From NCBI RefSeq assembly GCF_014640555.1, contig NZ_BMHE01000001.1:296337-360336 (forward strand): DNA of 64,000 nt. The letters run 5' to 3'. Shown in pieces: positions 1-7,080 of the stretch (its first letter is position 1; the number at the start of each line of letters is the position of its first letter). The notes under the pieces are model-generated. The model searched no databases. It was given only the letters and a program-made list of their open reading frames with translations, and was not told the origin of the DNA. Position numbers and translations under genes: made by a program. The stretch is from Paenibacillus marchantiophytorum. Lineage in GTDB: Bacteria; Bacillota; Bacilli; Paenibacillales; NBRC-103111.

Positions 1-132
1 GTTCTCATCGCATCGAACCACTCCAACGTGATGGGCCGCCTACAACCCAAGCCTGGAGACTGGCGTCAATCTCCAACATTTAAATTCTGGGCAAGCTTCG
101 CTCACCCCAAAACATATAAATTCTTATATATC

Positions 133-173
133 AAAAAAGGCCGCCCTCCAGGTTAATAACCTGTGGACGACCT
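133..173 (-). terminator. Rho-independent terminator of the TIR-like operon
   Basis: Read on the minus strand, a nine-pair outer stem (AGGTCGTCC with GGGCGGCCT, two G-T pairs) encloses an inner CAGGTT/AACCTG stem and is followed directly by six T residues. It lies just downstream of the small ORF at 194-349 and marks the probable end of the TIR-like operon. Confidence 0.75.
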
Positions 174-193
174 AATCTTGTTCGAGCCTATGA

Positions 194-349
194 TTACGCG
201 AGAGATTCAAAATCGAAGGAGCCTTTGGCTACGATCGTTACCCCGCTTGTTTTGTTTAATACGGTTGGTCCTGTATATAGTTTGAGCAGTGACTTGTCAC
301 TGGGTTGATGTTCTTTCTTGGGGGTTAATCGGTTACGAACTTTCTTCAT
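194..349 (-). CDS. Possible small protein, 51 aa, end of TIR-like operon
   Basis: An ATG-started frame of 51 codons overlaps the last 17 bases of the upstream TIR-like gene and ends 21 bases before the operon terminator. The product is basic at the N-terminus (MKKVRNRLTPKK) and ends in a more hydrophobic segment (SGVTIVAKGSFDF). No signal peptide, membrane helix or known family is recognised. The ribosome-binding site is weak, so expression would rely on coupling to the upstream gene. Its placement between the last large gene and the terminator is the main argument for it; a chance ORF of this size is quite possible. Confidence 0.35.
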   Translation of the reverse strand: MKKVRNRLTPKKEHQPSDKSLLKLYTGPTVLNKTSGVTIVAKGSFDFESLA

Positions 350-1310
350 GTGCTTCAGCATAAAGCATCCTTCCTTTCACAATGGATTTAAGTGAAGACA
401 CAAGCTTCGCATTTTTTTCCGATAGTTCCATCATCACCTGATGATGATTGCGCGGCGGAATATCCGTTCTCGTCTTGAAATGGATGGAGGAAACAATCGT
501 TGGATGCAGCTTCACGCAGTAGATATATTCAAACTCGCCATCCTCTTTGTCTTTGGCCCGGCCTAAGATGATGTTCGTATCTTGGCTGCGGTAACATTCG
601 GCTAGGTAACTGTTGGCGTCGTTCACGTGGAAGCTGTGATTATTGCTTACCTGACCGGCTCGACCGAACTGCTGTAAGGTCACCCCGTCATCCCGAAGTT
701 CAAAGAGCGTTGCTGCAGTCACTTCTTGAAGCTCGATTATACCACAATTGGTATCAAATGTCTTATGGAATTTATCCAAAACACGGTCATAATCTACACT
801 GGATACACTAAGCGAATCCAAAGCATCGAACAAAAAACTGCGGATCGCCTCATTTTTTCTCATATCAGACGCCTTGAAGCGTTTCTTCTGCTGACTCATG
901 CTAAGTTTAATCGGATACAGATGAGGACCTGCCAGTTCGGCTAGCGGCGCTGCTTCCTCACCGTCATCAACGAGCAAAGGCGTGAACCCTTCCAAGTAGT
1001 CAGGCAGTTGACTGCCTTGTGATTGGACAATGAACGTCCGGCTATGACCCAATTCACCGATGCATAGACCGATCAATACGAGTATATTCGCATAGTTCGG
1101 AGGATCATGACGATCTGTGTTCGTTACAACCAACAGGGCGAAATCGCACTCTTCAATATGTTTTTTTAGCATTTTTAATTTATGCTGGGAAGCCGTCAAT
1201 ACCCCCTGATTAATCAGCGTGACTTCCGAGACAGCTGTCAGCTGCGATTGAAAGAATTCCCCCCAAAGTGTGCCCGCTTGGGAGCAGCCAATGAACAGTT
1301 TAGGTTTCAT
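333..1310 (-). CDS. TIR-like protein with altered catalytic site and extra C-terminal region
   Basis: The first 120 residues repeat the fold signature of the gene before it: KLFIGCS at the N-terminus, a CDFALLVVTN strand near 55-64, NILVLIGLCIGELG near 75-88 and a LEGFTPL motif near 106-111. These match the TIR-like nucleotide-binding family (CAP12 type, PF10137). Where the neighbour has RDNVILELG, this protein has YANILVLIG, so the glutamate expected to catalyse NAD cleavage is Leu79. Residues 135-325 form an additional mixed alpha/beta region that I do not recognise; it could be a GAF-like sensor or an effector domain, which is only a guess. Its ATG overlaps the stop of the upstream TIR-like gene by four bases, indicating co-translation. 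Likely role: a non-catalytic partner or sensor of the active TIR-like protein (inference). Confidence 0.65.
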   Translation of the reverse strand: MKPKLFIGCSQAGTLWGEFFQSQLTAVSEVTLINQGVLTASQHKLKMLKKHIEECDFALLVVTNTDRHDPPNYANILVLIGLCIGELGHSRTFIVQSQGSQLPDYLEGFTPLLVDDGEEAAPLAELAGPHLYPIKLSMSQQKKRFKASDMRKNEAIRSFLFDALDSLSVSSVDYDRVLDKFHKTFDTNCGIIELQEVTAATLFELRDDGVTLQQFGRAGQVSNNHSFHVNDANSYLAECYRSQDTNIILGRAKDKEDGEFEYIYCVKLHPTIVSSIHFKTRTDIPPRNHHQVMMELSEKNAKLVSSLKSIVKGRMLYAEAHEESS

Positions 1311-1780
1311 TTTGCCCTCAATCCTAACTCCCCCAACATTTGCTTCACTGTGTAGGACGCGGGACCAAGTCCTGCCATTAACCCAGAGGGGTGGTTCGCA
1401 TGATAAGTAAGCGGTGTTAGTCCGATCAAATCGGTAGCAATATGCAGTTCTTCTTTTTCGGGAATGAGAAAATAGGTTCTTTCCAAACCAATTTGACCAA
1501 TAAATAAACCGAGCTCCAGGATGACATTGTCCCGCACCGAACTGACCAATGAATCTCGCAATAAGGTCAAATCGTTAGGTTGAAAAACAAACACTGCGAA
1601 ATCGCTGGCCTTCGCTTGCTTAATTAGCGGAGCGAGTGTGGTATGTGAAGGTGGAAAAAGGAGCTGACTCCAGATCGTAACATCGAATATAAAATGTAAA
1701 TTAGACTGCAAGGCCTCCGCCACTTCAATACTTTCCGCAGATGACCCGATAAATAGCTTCGCTCGCTGCGCACTGTTCAC
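1307..1780 (-). CDS. TIR-like nucleotide-binding protein (CAP12 family)
   Basis: A 157-residue single-domain protein with the hallmarks of TIR-like nucleotide-binding proteins (PF10137): KLFIGSS at 8-14, VTIW at 34-37, DFAVFVFQPND at 60-70, RDNVILELGLFIG at 83-95 and DLIGLTPLTY near 119-128. Glu89 in RDNVILELG is the expected catalytic glutamate for NAD hydrolysis in this family. CAP12 domains act as NADase effectors in several anti-phage systems, but I see no cyclase, STING-like or Thoeris ThsA gene next to it. GTG at 1780 is preferred over GTG at 1789 because AGGAAG lies eight bases before it. It is translationally coupled to the degenerate TIR-like gene downstream. The function as a defence or stress NADase is inferred. 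Confidence 0.75.
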   Translation of the reverse strand: MNSAQRAKLFIGSSAESIEVAEALQSNLHFIFDVTIWSQLLFPPSHTTLAPLIKQAKASDFAVFVFQPNDLTLLRDSLVSSVRDNVILELGLFIGQIGLERTYFLIPEKEELHIATDLIGLTPLTYHANHPSGLMAGLGPASYTVKQMLGELGLRAK

Positions 1781-1863
1781 TAGAATCACTTCCTAACATA
1801 GAGATCATCGTCAGTTATTTCGACGCAGACCTCCTATCTCCTTCCATATTTTCTGGAATTGGA

Positions 1864-1907
1864 CAAAAAGAAAGAACGGCATCCACCACAACCGTGGACA
1901 CCGTTCT
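1864..1907 (-). terminator. Terminator of gpr
   Basis: On the minus strand a long stem (GAACGGTGTCCAC with GGTGGATGCCGTTC, two wobble pairs) is followed by TTTCTTTTT. It starts ten bases after the gpr stop codon and separates gpr from the TIR-like operon. Confidence 0.8.
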
Positions 1908-1916
1908 CCGTCATTT

Positions 1917-2915
1917 TCAGTGCGTATATGCGGCAACATTCTCAACACTTACCGCATCATGCAAGGCGGCATTCAAGCCACTTGCAATAATATTGGCAAT
2001 GTCTTCAATAAATTGGTCAATTTCCTTAGGCGTAACGAGCAAGTCGTGCCCTACAGGGTTTAGCACCTCTTTTACAAGCTGCAGCCGCTCATCCTCATGG
2101 ATATTGTCCAGAAGGCCGAGAATTTGCCCTGTGTTGCTTGTCTGCTCGCTAAAATGCTTATGCATAAGGTCAAAGGCATTATTCACTATCGTTGAAGCAT
2201 ACACAACGGTTGGAACCCCGATTGCGATAACGGGAATGCCTAGATTCTCTTTGGTTAATCCCTTGCGTTTATTCCCGATGCCGGAACCTGGGTGAATACC
2301 TGTGTCAGCAATTTGAATCGTCGTATTGACTCTATCCAGGGATCTGGAAGCCAATGCATCAATGGCGATAATGAAATCAGGTTTAGACATATCTACAATC
2401 CCTTGCACAATATCACTGCTTTCGATCCCTGTCGTTCCCAGCACCCCAGGCGCTACGGCGCTGACGGCTCTGTATCCGGGACTTACATCCTCTGGAACCA
2501 ACTCGAAGTAATGCCTCGTTACCATCACATTCTCGACCACCAAGGGGCCGAGCGCATCGGGTGTTACATTGGCATTACCCAAGCCGATGATGAGGGCTTT
2601 GGCATTCTTGGGGATCCCGATTTCACGTAGAAATTGTTCGAACTCCTGGGCTAGTTTCGTGGCGACGCGGTCCTGCAATTGGCTGTCTTTCTCCCGAAGA
2701 GCAGGTACTTCTATCGTTATATAGTGACCGAGAAGCTTACCAAGCGCTTTGGAGCCTTCTTCGTTCAGAACGTTGATCTTGGTAACCCTGACACCATTCT
2801 CCCGGGAGGATTCTTGTTGAATGCCCGGAATGGGCTGCCCCTGATTGGCGGCATGAGCCATGTCCCTTGCGTCGAGCGCGAGATCGGTATGTGTTGTAAA
2901 TGAGCCTAAGTCCAT
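1917..2915 (-). CDS. gpr: Germination protease GPR
   Basis: A 332-residue protein matching the GPR endopeptidase (peptidase family A25) that degrades small acid-soluble spore proteins early in germination. The N-terminus (MDLGSFTTHTDLALDARDMA) resembles the propeptide region, which is removed in the dormant forespore by autoprocessing. Conserved blocks seen are LIIGLGNANVTPDALGP, SAVAPGVLGTTGIES, DFIIAIDALASRS and NTTIQIADTGIHPGSGIGN. The length fits the family (about 370 in Bacillus, slightly shorter here). It is monocistronic, with a candidate sigma-G promoter upstream and its own terminator. It sits back-to-back with rpsT, as in Bacillus. Confidence 0.95.
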   Translation of the reverse strand: MDLGSFTTHTDLALDARDMAHAANQGQPIPGIQQESSRENGVRVTKINVLNEEGSKALGKLLGHYITIEVPALREKDSQLQDRVATKLAQEFEQFLREIGIPKNAKALIIGLGNANVTPDALGPLVVENVMVTRHYFELVPEDVSPGYRAVSAVAPGVLGTTGIESSDIVQGIVDMSKPDFIIAIDALASRSLDRVNTTIQIADTGIHPGSGIGNKRKGLTKENLGIPVIAIGVPTVVYASTIVNNAFDLMHKHFSEQTSNTGQILGLLDNIHEDERLQLVKEVLNPVGHDLLVTPKEIDQFIEDIANIIASGLNAALHDAVSVENVAAYTH

Positions 2916-2949
2916 AGAAGTTCCCCTTTCTCAGGTGCCTTGCATCCTA

Positions 2950-2980
2950 TATTGTGTGATGAATTTTGAGCCCTTATGCA
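2950..2980 (-). promoter_or_regulatory. Candidate forespore (sigma-G type) promoter of gpr
   Basis: On the minus strand TGCATA and CACAATA are separated by 18 bases, close to the sigma-G/sigma-F pattern (TGAATA / CATACTA-like), and lie 35-65 bases upstream of the gpr start. gpr is known to be forespore-transcribed in Bacillus. This is a match by eye only. Confidence 0.4.
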
Positions 2981-3014
2981 AAAGGGATAACCTCTTAAAA
3001 CCTATTGGTAGGTC

Positions 3015-3043
3015 TTGCATTTTCAATTGTTGCATGGTAGAAT
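3015..3043 (+). promoter_or_regulatory. Sigma-A promoter of rpsT
   Basis: TTGCAT and TAGAAT are separated by 17 bases, upstream of rpsT on the same strand, leaving a leader of about 60 bases before the AGGAGGTG ribosome-binding site at 3099-3106. Confidence 0.6.
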
Positions 3044-3111
3044 ACTTAAAGTTGTCAGCAAACATACAAATGTAACGTTGAACCGTGTTTTGTAAGTAGG
3101 AGGTGAATTTC

Positions 3112-3363
3112 ATGCCAAACATTAAATCCGCTATTAAACGAGTAAAAGTTAGCGAAAAGCGCCGTCTTCGTAACGCTTCCCAAAAGTCCGCTCTGCGTAC
3201 TGCTGTGAAAGCTTTCGAAACTGCTGTAACCCCTGAGGCTCTAGTTTTTGCTTCTAAGAAATTAGACAAAGCTGCTTCTAAAGGTTTAATTCATAAAAAT
3301 GCCGCTAACCGCAAGAAGTCCCGTCTGGCTAAAAAGCTAAACGCTCTTACGGCCCAAGCGTAA
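3112..3363 (+). CDS. rpsT: 30S ribosomal protein S20
   Basis: An 83-residue, strongly basic protein beginning [21 protein letters not shown] and containing the [15 protein letters not shown] helix typical of S20, which binds 16S rRNA in the 30S subunit. The start is the ATG at 3112, eight bases or less from a near-perfect AGGAGGTG; a GTG nine bases earlier lies inside that ribosome-binding site and is not used. It has its own sigma-A promoter and terminator and is divergent from gpr, the arrangement found in Bacillus. Confidence 0.97.
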   Translation: MPNIKSAIKRVKVSEKRRLRNASQKSALRTAVKAFETAVTPEALVFASKKLDKAASKGLIHKNAANRKKSRLAKKLNALTAQA

Positions 3364-3383
3364 TACAAGGACATAAAAACAAA

Positions 3384-3430
3384 GAGGTTGCCTTCCATGT
3401 AGATCATTCTACTTGAGGGCAACCTTTTTT
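3384..3430 (+). terminator. Terminator of rpsT
   Basis: AGGTTGCC ... GGCAACCT stem followed by TTTTTT, beginning about 20 bases after the rpsT stop. Confidence 0.85.
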
Positions 3431-3455
3431 GCATTTATTTGGTCGTGCTCTTGCG

Positions 3456-3655
3456 AGATAGGAGTCTGCAAAGACTTCTATTCTAGAGAAACGGCTTGCT
3501 TTTTGCGCAAATAGGAGCCTCTGAAGGCTCTTATTGCTTCGTTCCGAGGAGTTTGGACTTGTTTGGTTGCAGATAGGAGTCTGCAAAGGCTTCTATTCTA
3601 GAGAAACGGCTGCTTTTTGCGCAAATAAGAGCCTCTGGAGGCTCTTATTTGTTCG
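3456..3655. repeat. Tandem pair of ~115-bp two-hairpin intergenic elements (locus 1)
   Basis: Two copies begin at about 3459 and 3574 (offset 115 bases). Each has a short hairpin (AGGAGTC with GACTTCT), the spacer TCTAGAGAAACGGC, a GCTTTTTGCGCAAATA segment and a second hairpin (AATAGGAGCC or AATAAGAGCC with GGCTCTTATT). The second copy turns a G-T pair of the last stem into A-T, so pairing is kept. Related copies lie at 44.8 kb. No ORF explains the sequence. The 399-base gap between rpsT and holA otherwise holds only terminators. Confidence 0.85.
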
Positions 3656-3697
3656 CTGAAGAAGTTTTGTCCGCTGTTGGTTAGGGAATAACGAAGA

Positions 3698-3744
3698 GGA
3701 GGATGCTCTCAAAGCTTTAAAAGCCATGTGAGAGACATCCCCTT
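3698..3744 (-). terminator. Possible terminator of holA
   Basis: On the minus strand GGATGTCTCTCA pairs with TGAGAGCATCC (one bulge), followed by a pyrimidine-rich TCCTCTTCGTTATT stretch rather than a clean T-run. It starts about 20 bases after the holA stop. Confidence 0.45.
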
Positions 3745-3762
3745 CTCCGCAACTATTCCATT

Positions 3763-4782
3763 TTAGGCGGCCAGCCTGAGAAGGAATAGTTCCAACCCTA
3801 ATACTTTATCGATTTTGCCTGTTTTCATCTGATAATCCAAATCGGCCAGTTGAGACATAATCGCACTCAGCTTTTGAATATCGTACCGCCTCGCTTGCCC
3901 TTCTGCGATCTTCACCGCAAAAGGATGCAGGCCGATCTGCGAAGCCATCTGCTGCTGGGAATACCCCTGTTTGCCAAGTTCCTTCACTTGGAGCATGATC
4001 CGAAATTGCCGCGCAATCAACGAGGCGATCTTAATCGGCTCCTCACGCTGCTTGAGCAATTCCTCCAGAATAACGAACGCCCGTTCCAAACGGACATTTA
4101 CGATGTCCTCAATAAGGATAAATACGTTCTGCTCCGTACTGCGCGCCACAAGTTGGTCAATGACTTCAACCGTAGCCTCCGAGCCTGCTCCAACATACAG
4201 AGAGATCTTCTCAATCTCAGCAGACAAAGACTGTAAATTGCCTCCCGTGTAGAGAATCAGCTGGTCGGCTGCCTCCTTCACGAATGTAAAGCCGCGCTGC
4301 TGGGCTTGTCCCGTCACCCAAACTTGCAGCTCATCCGCATTCAAGGAAAGGAACGGAACGGCAGCTTCCAGCTCCTTGAGCGCTTTGACAATCTTCTTGC
4401 GCTCATCTAATTTGTCAGCGTCCACTGTGAAGACGACAACGGTATGCTCGGCCGGAGATTTCAAATAATCGGTTAAGCGATCCAAATGATGCTCAATCTT
4501 CGTGCTCTCCTTAGCGCCAGTAAAAAACAAAGCGTTCTTGGCTATAACCAGCTTCTTGGGCACCATAAAGGGAAGCGTTTCAGCATCTTCCAGAACGGCT
4601 GAAAGGCTGATTTCACTTAGATCGAATTTGCTGACAGCAAACTCCTTGTGTTCGGGTTCAATAAGCAAATCGGTTAATACTTGAATAAATTCCCGCATTT
4701 TATATTTCTCAGGCCCATAGCACAAATAAACGGGTGCAGGGCGGCCTGCTTGAATATCTTTCAAAGCTCTTTTGGCGTCCAT
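3763..4782 (-). CDS. holA: DNA polymerase III delta subunit
   Basis: A 339-residue protein of the HolA family, the clamp-loader subunit that opens the beta sliding clamp. Typical segments are PVYLCYGPEKYKMREFIQ at the N-terminus, the LPFMVPKKLVIAKNA strand-loop region, VFTVDADKLDERKKIVKAL near 120 and the C-terminal collar helices ending KIDKVLGLELFLLRLA. The length is the usual one for Bacillus YqeN. The gene stands opposite rpsT, an arrangement shared with Bacillus where yqeN, rpsT and gpr are neighbours. No unusual feature seen. Confidence 0.93.
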   Translation of the reverse strand: MDAKRALKDIQAGRPAPVYLCYGPEKYKMREFIQVLTDLLIEPEHKEFAVSKFDLSEISLSAVLEDAETLPFMVPKKLVIAKNALFFTGAKESTKIEHHLDRLTDYLKSPAEHTVVVFTVDADKLDERKKIVKALKELEAAVPFLSLNADELQVWVTGQAQQRGFTFVKEAADQLILYTGGNLQSLSAEIEKISLYVGAGSEATVEVIDQLVARSTEQNVFILIEDIVNVRLERAFVILEELLKQREEPIKIASLIARQFRIMLQVKELGKQGYSQQQMASQIGLHPFAVKIAEGQARRYDIQKLSAIMSQLADLDYQMKTGKIDKVLGLELFLLRLAA

Positions 4783-5000
4783 GGCTAGCGTCCACTCCTT
4801 GCCTACATTCTACCAACAACAAAGGGACTACGTCAAAGCCCTAAGACTTTGCCGCAATCCCCTTGTTAGTCTATTTAAACACCGGCGAAAGGCTCTAGAA
4901 ACCTTAAACCGTGTGGACGAACCGTTATTTTGCTTTGCTTGCTTCAATTTCTTACAGCATATGCAAAAGTAACTCTTTTGGTGCATTCGCATCACAAGTT

Positions 5001-6227
5001 TTATGGAGACACTTCCGTTTTGTTTTTGAGATCGATGCGACTCGTGTGCAGGGAGCCTCCGCTCTCTACTTGATAGAACAAGATCTCATCCTTAGACCAT
5101 TCCACTAGCGTGATGGGATCATCGGTTTTCCAAATTTGTTTGGACTCAAATACTACTTCTAGAGTCTTGCTGCTGCGAATAACGACGTGCTGCTTTTCAA
5201 CTACCGCTACATAAGCATCTGTTTTTGAATGCAGTTCATTCACAGGAGCCGCATACAAAGATTGGAATCCTACTGCATCACTGGAATCCGCCCCTTTCTT
5301 GGCAAGCGGCGCAGGCGATTGCTCTCCCGCTTTCGATGAAGCAGCATCTTTGGGATCGACCTGCTTCTCATGACTATTAACAGCGCCACCTAATGCAGCC
5401 TGGTTTGTTAAGCTCATCTCTGTGTCCTTCTTCCCCCCAACGGAAGATGGGGCAGGATCCTGCATACGTGCCGGTTCGGATGTCGAAGGAGCAACTTTCA
5501 TTTGATTCGTGCTTTTGTTTGTGTCTTGCGTGATGGGTTGCGGTTTCTCAAGCTTAGCGTCCGTCGTTGCTTGAGGCCCTGTCCCCTCTGCCTTTGAAGA
5601 AGCAGCAGGTGCTTGTTTGTTGTCTGATTTCTCCATCGTATCCGTCAGTGCTTGACTTGATGGAACCGGCACGACATCGGTTGGATTGGCATCTTTGTTC
5701 TCGATCGCCGAATCGGTCGTTACCAATTTGCGAGCAGCTCCCGCTGCTTGTTCTGAACTTTTGGATTCTGCGCTGCTTCTTGCGGGTATAAGTCCATCGG
5801 CATTATCCATGACAGGATGCTGCATATTAAATGCGAAGAAACCAAGGATAAGGCCAGCGGCTACGATCCCGCCTGCGAATTTCCATGAGAATTGTGATCC
5901 AACTCGGCGTGTCCTAGGGAGTTTTGAGGTCTGTCCATGATCCATCTGACTTGCATTCGTGCTGAAGACAGCCACCTTGTCGGTAATGGATGCCGCGGCA
6001 AGCTTATCCAATTCGGATATTTGCGGCATAATAGCGTCGACTAAACTGTATGGAGGAACAACCTTGGGTAATTGGGTCAACTCATCGGACAATCTCTGTA
6101 AACGTTCAAACATCTGTGCACAGTCCAAACAGTATGCTAAGTGAGCGTGCAGCTCATCTTGCTCATGTGCTTCCAGATCACCATCCAGTTGTCTTTGCAT
6201 AAGTTCCATCACCTCTTGACAATTCAT
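5001..6227 (-). CDS. Membrane anti-sigma factor with zinc-binding domain
   Basis: The first 40 residues carry the zinc-binding anti-sigma signature: Cys3 and His29-x3-Cys33-x2-Cys36 within LHAHLAYCLDC. One membrane helix lies at about 114-133 (FAGGIVAAGLILGFFAF). The extracytoplasmic part has a long Ser/Ala/Lys/Glu/Pro-rich low-complexity linker (about 140-320) and a compact C-terminal region of about 80 residues (AYVAVVEKQHVVIRSSKTLE) that is probably a folded beta domain. Its ATG overlaps the sigma-factor stop by four bases, so the two are co-translated. Expected role: hold the partner ECF sigma factor inactive at the membrane until an envelope signal triggers release. The 408-residue length is about twice that of RsiW-type proteins because of the linker and C-terminal domain. 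Confidence 0.85.
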   Translation of the reverse strand: MNCQEVMELMQRQLDGDLEAHEQDELHAHLAYCLDCAQMFERLQRLSDELTQLPKVVPPYSLVDAIMPQISELDKLAAASITDKVAVFSTNASQMDHGQTSKLPRTRRVGSQFSWKFAGGIVAAGLILGFFAFNMQHPVMDNADGLIPARSSAESKSSEQAAGAARKLVTTDSAIENKDANPTDVVPVPSSQALTDTMEKSDNKQAPAASSKAEGTGPQATTDAKLEKPQPITQDTNKSTNQMKVAPSTSEPARMQDPAPSSVGGKKDTEMSLTNQAALGGAVNSHEKQVDPKDAASSKAGEQSPAPLAKKGADSSDAVGFQSLYAAPVNELHSKTDAYVAVVEKQHVVIRSSKTLEVVFESKQIWKTDDPITLVEWSKDEILFYQVESGGSLHTSRIDLKNKTEVSP

Positions 6228-6772
6228 CCCCGAACACCTCCCTTCTGATAGTCTTGGAGCAACGACTGTAACTGATGTCTCGCTCGAAATAAGTATGACT
6301 TCACCGTATTCAGTGGCAAGTTCAGCGATTCTGCAATTTCATGATACGAAAAGTCCTGCAAATAACGAAGAACAACAACAGAACGATGGTGTTCGGGAAG
6401 CTTATCAATTGCCTCTCGAATGTCTTTGGCTAAATAGCCGGACATAATTTCATATTCAACATTATGCTCTGCAGTAAAGGTCATATCATGCTCATCAATA
6501 GAAACCGTAGGTTTCGCCTTGCGAAATTTATCGATGCAGATATTGGTAACTATCCGCTGCACCCACGTCTTGAATAACGCTTTTTCTTCATACGAATTAA
6601 TTTTTGTATAAATCCGAAGGAGCGCCTCCTGTGAAGCATCAAGGGCATCCTGTTCATTATTCAAAATATAATAAGCGGTTCGATAGACGTGAGATTCAAT
6701 TTCTCGCAATAGGGTAATGAGAGCATCACGATCACCGGCTTGAGCTGATCTAACCAGTTCGGGTGCTACCAC
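6224..6772 (-). CDS. ECF-family RNA polymerase sigma factor (SigW-like)
   Basis: Contains sigma region 2 (YYILNNEQDALDASQEALL and the FKTWVQRIVTNICIDKFRK -10-recognition helix) and region 4 (LPEHHRSVVVLRYLQDFSY, then the NLPLNTVKSYLFRARHQL helix-turn-helix). It is about 182 residues, normal for ECF sigma factors. I prefer GTG at 6772, preceded by GAGGGAGG, over the TTG at 6793 that lies upstream of that ribosome-binding site. It is the first gene of a two-gene operon with its anti-sigma factor. A promoter with ECF-type -35 and -10 elements 130-160 bases upstream suggests positive autoregulation. The exact group (SigW, SigX or SigM-like) cannot be fixed from the sequence alone. Confidence 0.92.
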   Translation of the reverse strand: MVAPELVRSAQAGDRDALITLLREIESHVYRTAYYILNNEQDALDASQEALLRIYTKINSYEEKALFKTWVQRIVTNICIDKFRKAKPTVSIDEHDMTFTAEHNVEYEIMSGYLAKDIREAIDKLPEHHRSVVVLRYLQDFSYHEIAESLNLPLNTVKSYLFRARHQLQSLLQDYQKGGVRG

Positions 6773-6900
6773 TGGGATCCCTCCCTCTTGCAATCTTACA
6801 GACGCGGCTGCGACTCATAAGGTTGCAAATCTTTTAGAATAATTTAATATGGCGACTTGCAACTACCAGAATAACAAACTTTCTTAAATAAATACACCTG

Positions 6901-6930
6901 TTAGACGTAAATCAGCCGGATAAGTTTCGG
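6901..6930 (-). promoter_or_regulatory. ECF-type promoter upstream of the sigma / anti-sigma operon
   Basis: On the minus strand CGAAAC and CGTC are separated by exactly 16 bases, matching the TGAAAC-N16-CGTA/CGTC pattern of SigW/SigM/SigX-group promoters. It lies upstream of the ECF sigma gene in the expected orientation. The rest of the 308-base gap (6773-7080) holds only the terminator at 7039-7079 and AT-rich sequence. Confidence 0.65.
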
Positions 6931-7038
6931 CTCCCTTCCTCGTTGCGCGCCTCCCTTTCTAAAACCTCAAATTATTATTCATTGTAAATCATTTTAAAAG
7001 TTGGGATAGTACTATGTTTATCTAGTACCACAGATATG

Positions 7039-7079
7039 GAAAAAGCCCGTGAACTCCAAACGCGGAGTCACGAGCTTTT
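7039..7079 (-). terminator. Terminator of the YvfRSTU-like operon
   Basis: AAGCTCGTGACTCC pairs with GGAGTTCACGGGCTT on the minus strand, followed by TTTTT, directly after the response-regulator stop codon. The flanking A-run would also allow it to work for the plus strand. Confidence 0.85.
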
Positions 7080-7080
7080 C

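Noticed and set aside
1..155. Open plus-strand frame from the left edge ending near 155 (about 50 codons)
   Set aside because: It runs through the terminator of the TIR-like operon on the other strand, shows no recognisable protein and could be chance; not listed as a partial gene.
1894..2295. Plus-strand ORF of 133 aa opposite gpr
   Set aside because: Antisense to a clear gpr gene, Cys/Ser-rich translation, no ribosome-binding site.
3456..3655. tRNA or other known structured RNA in the gap after rpsT
   Set aside because: The two hairpins do not form a cloverleaf, and the same element recurs at 44.8 kb, so it is a repeat.
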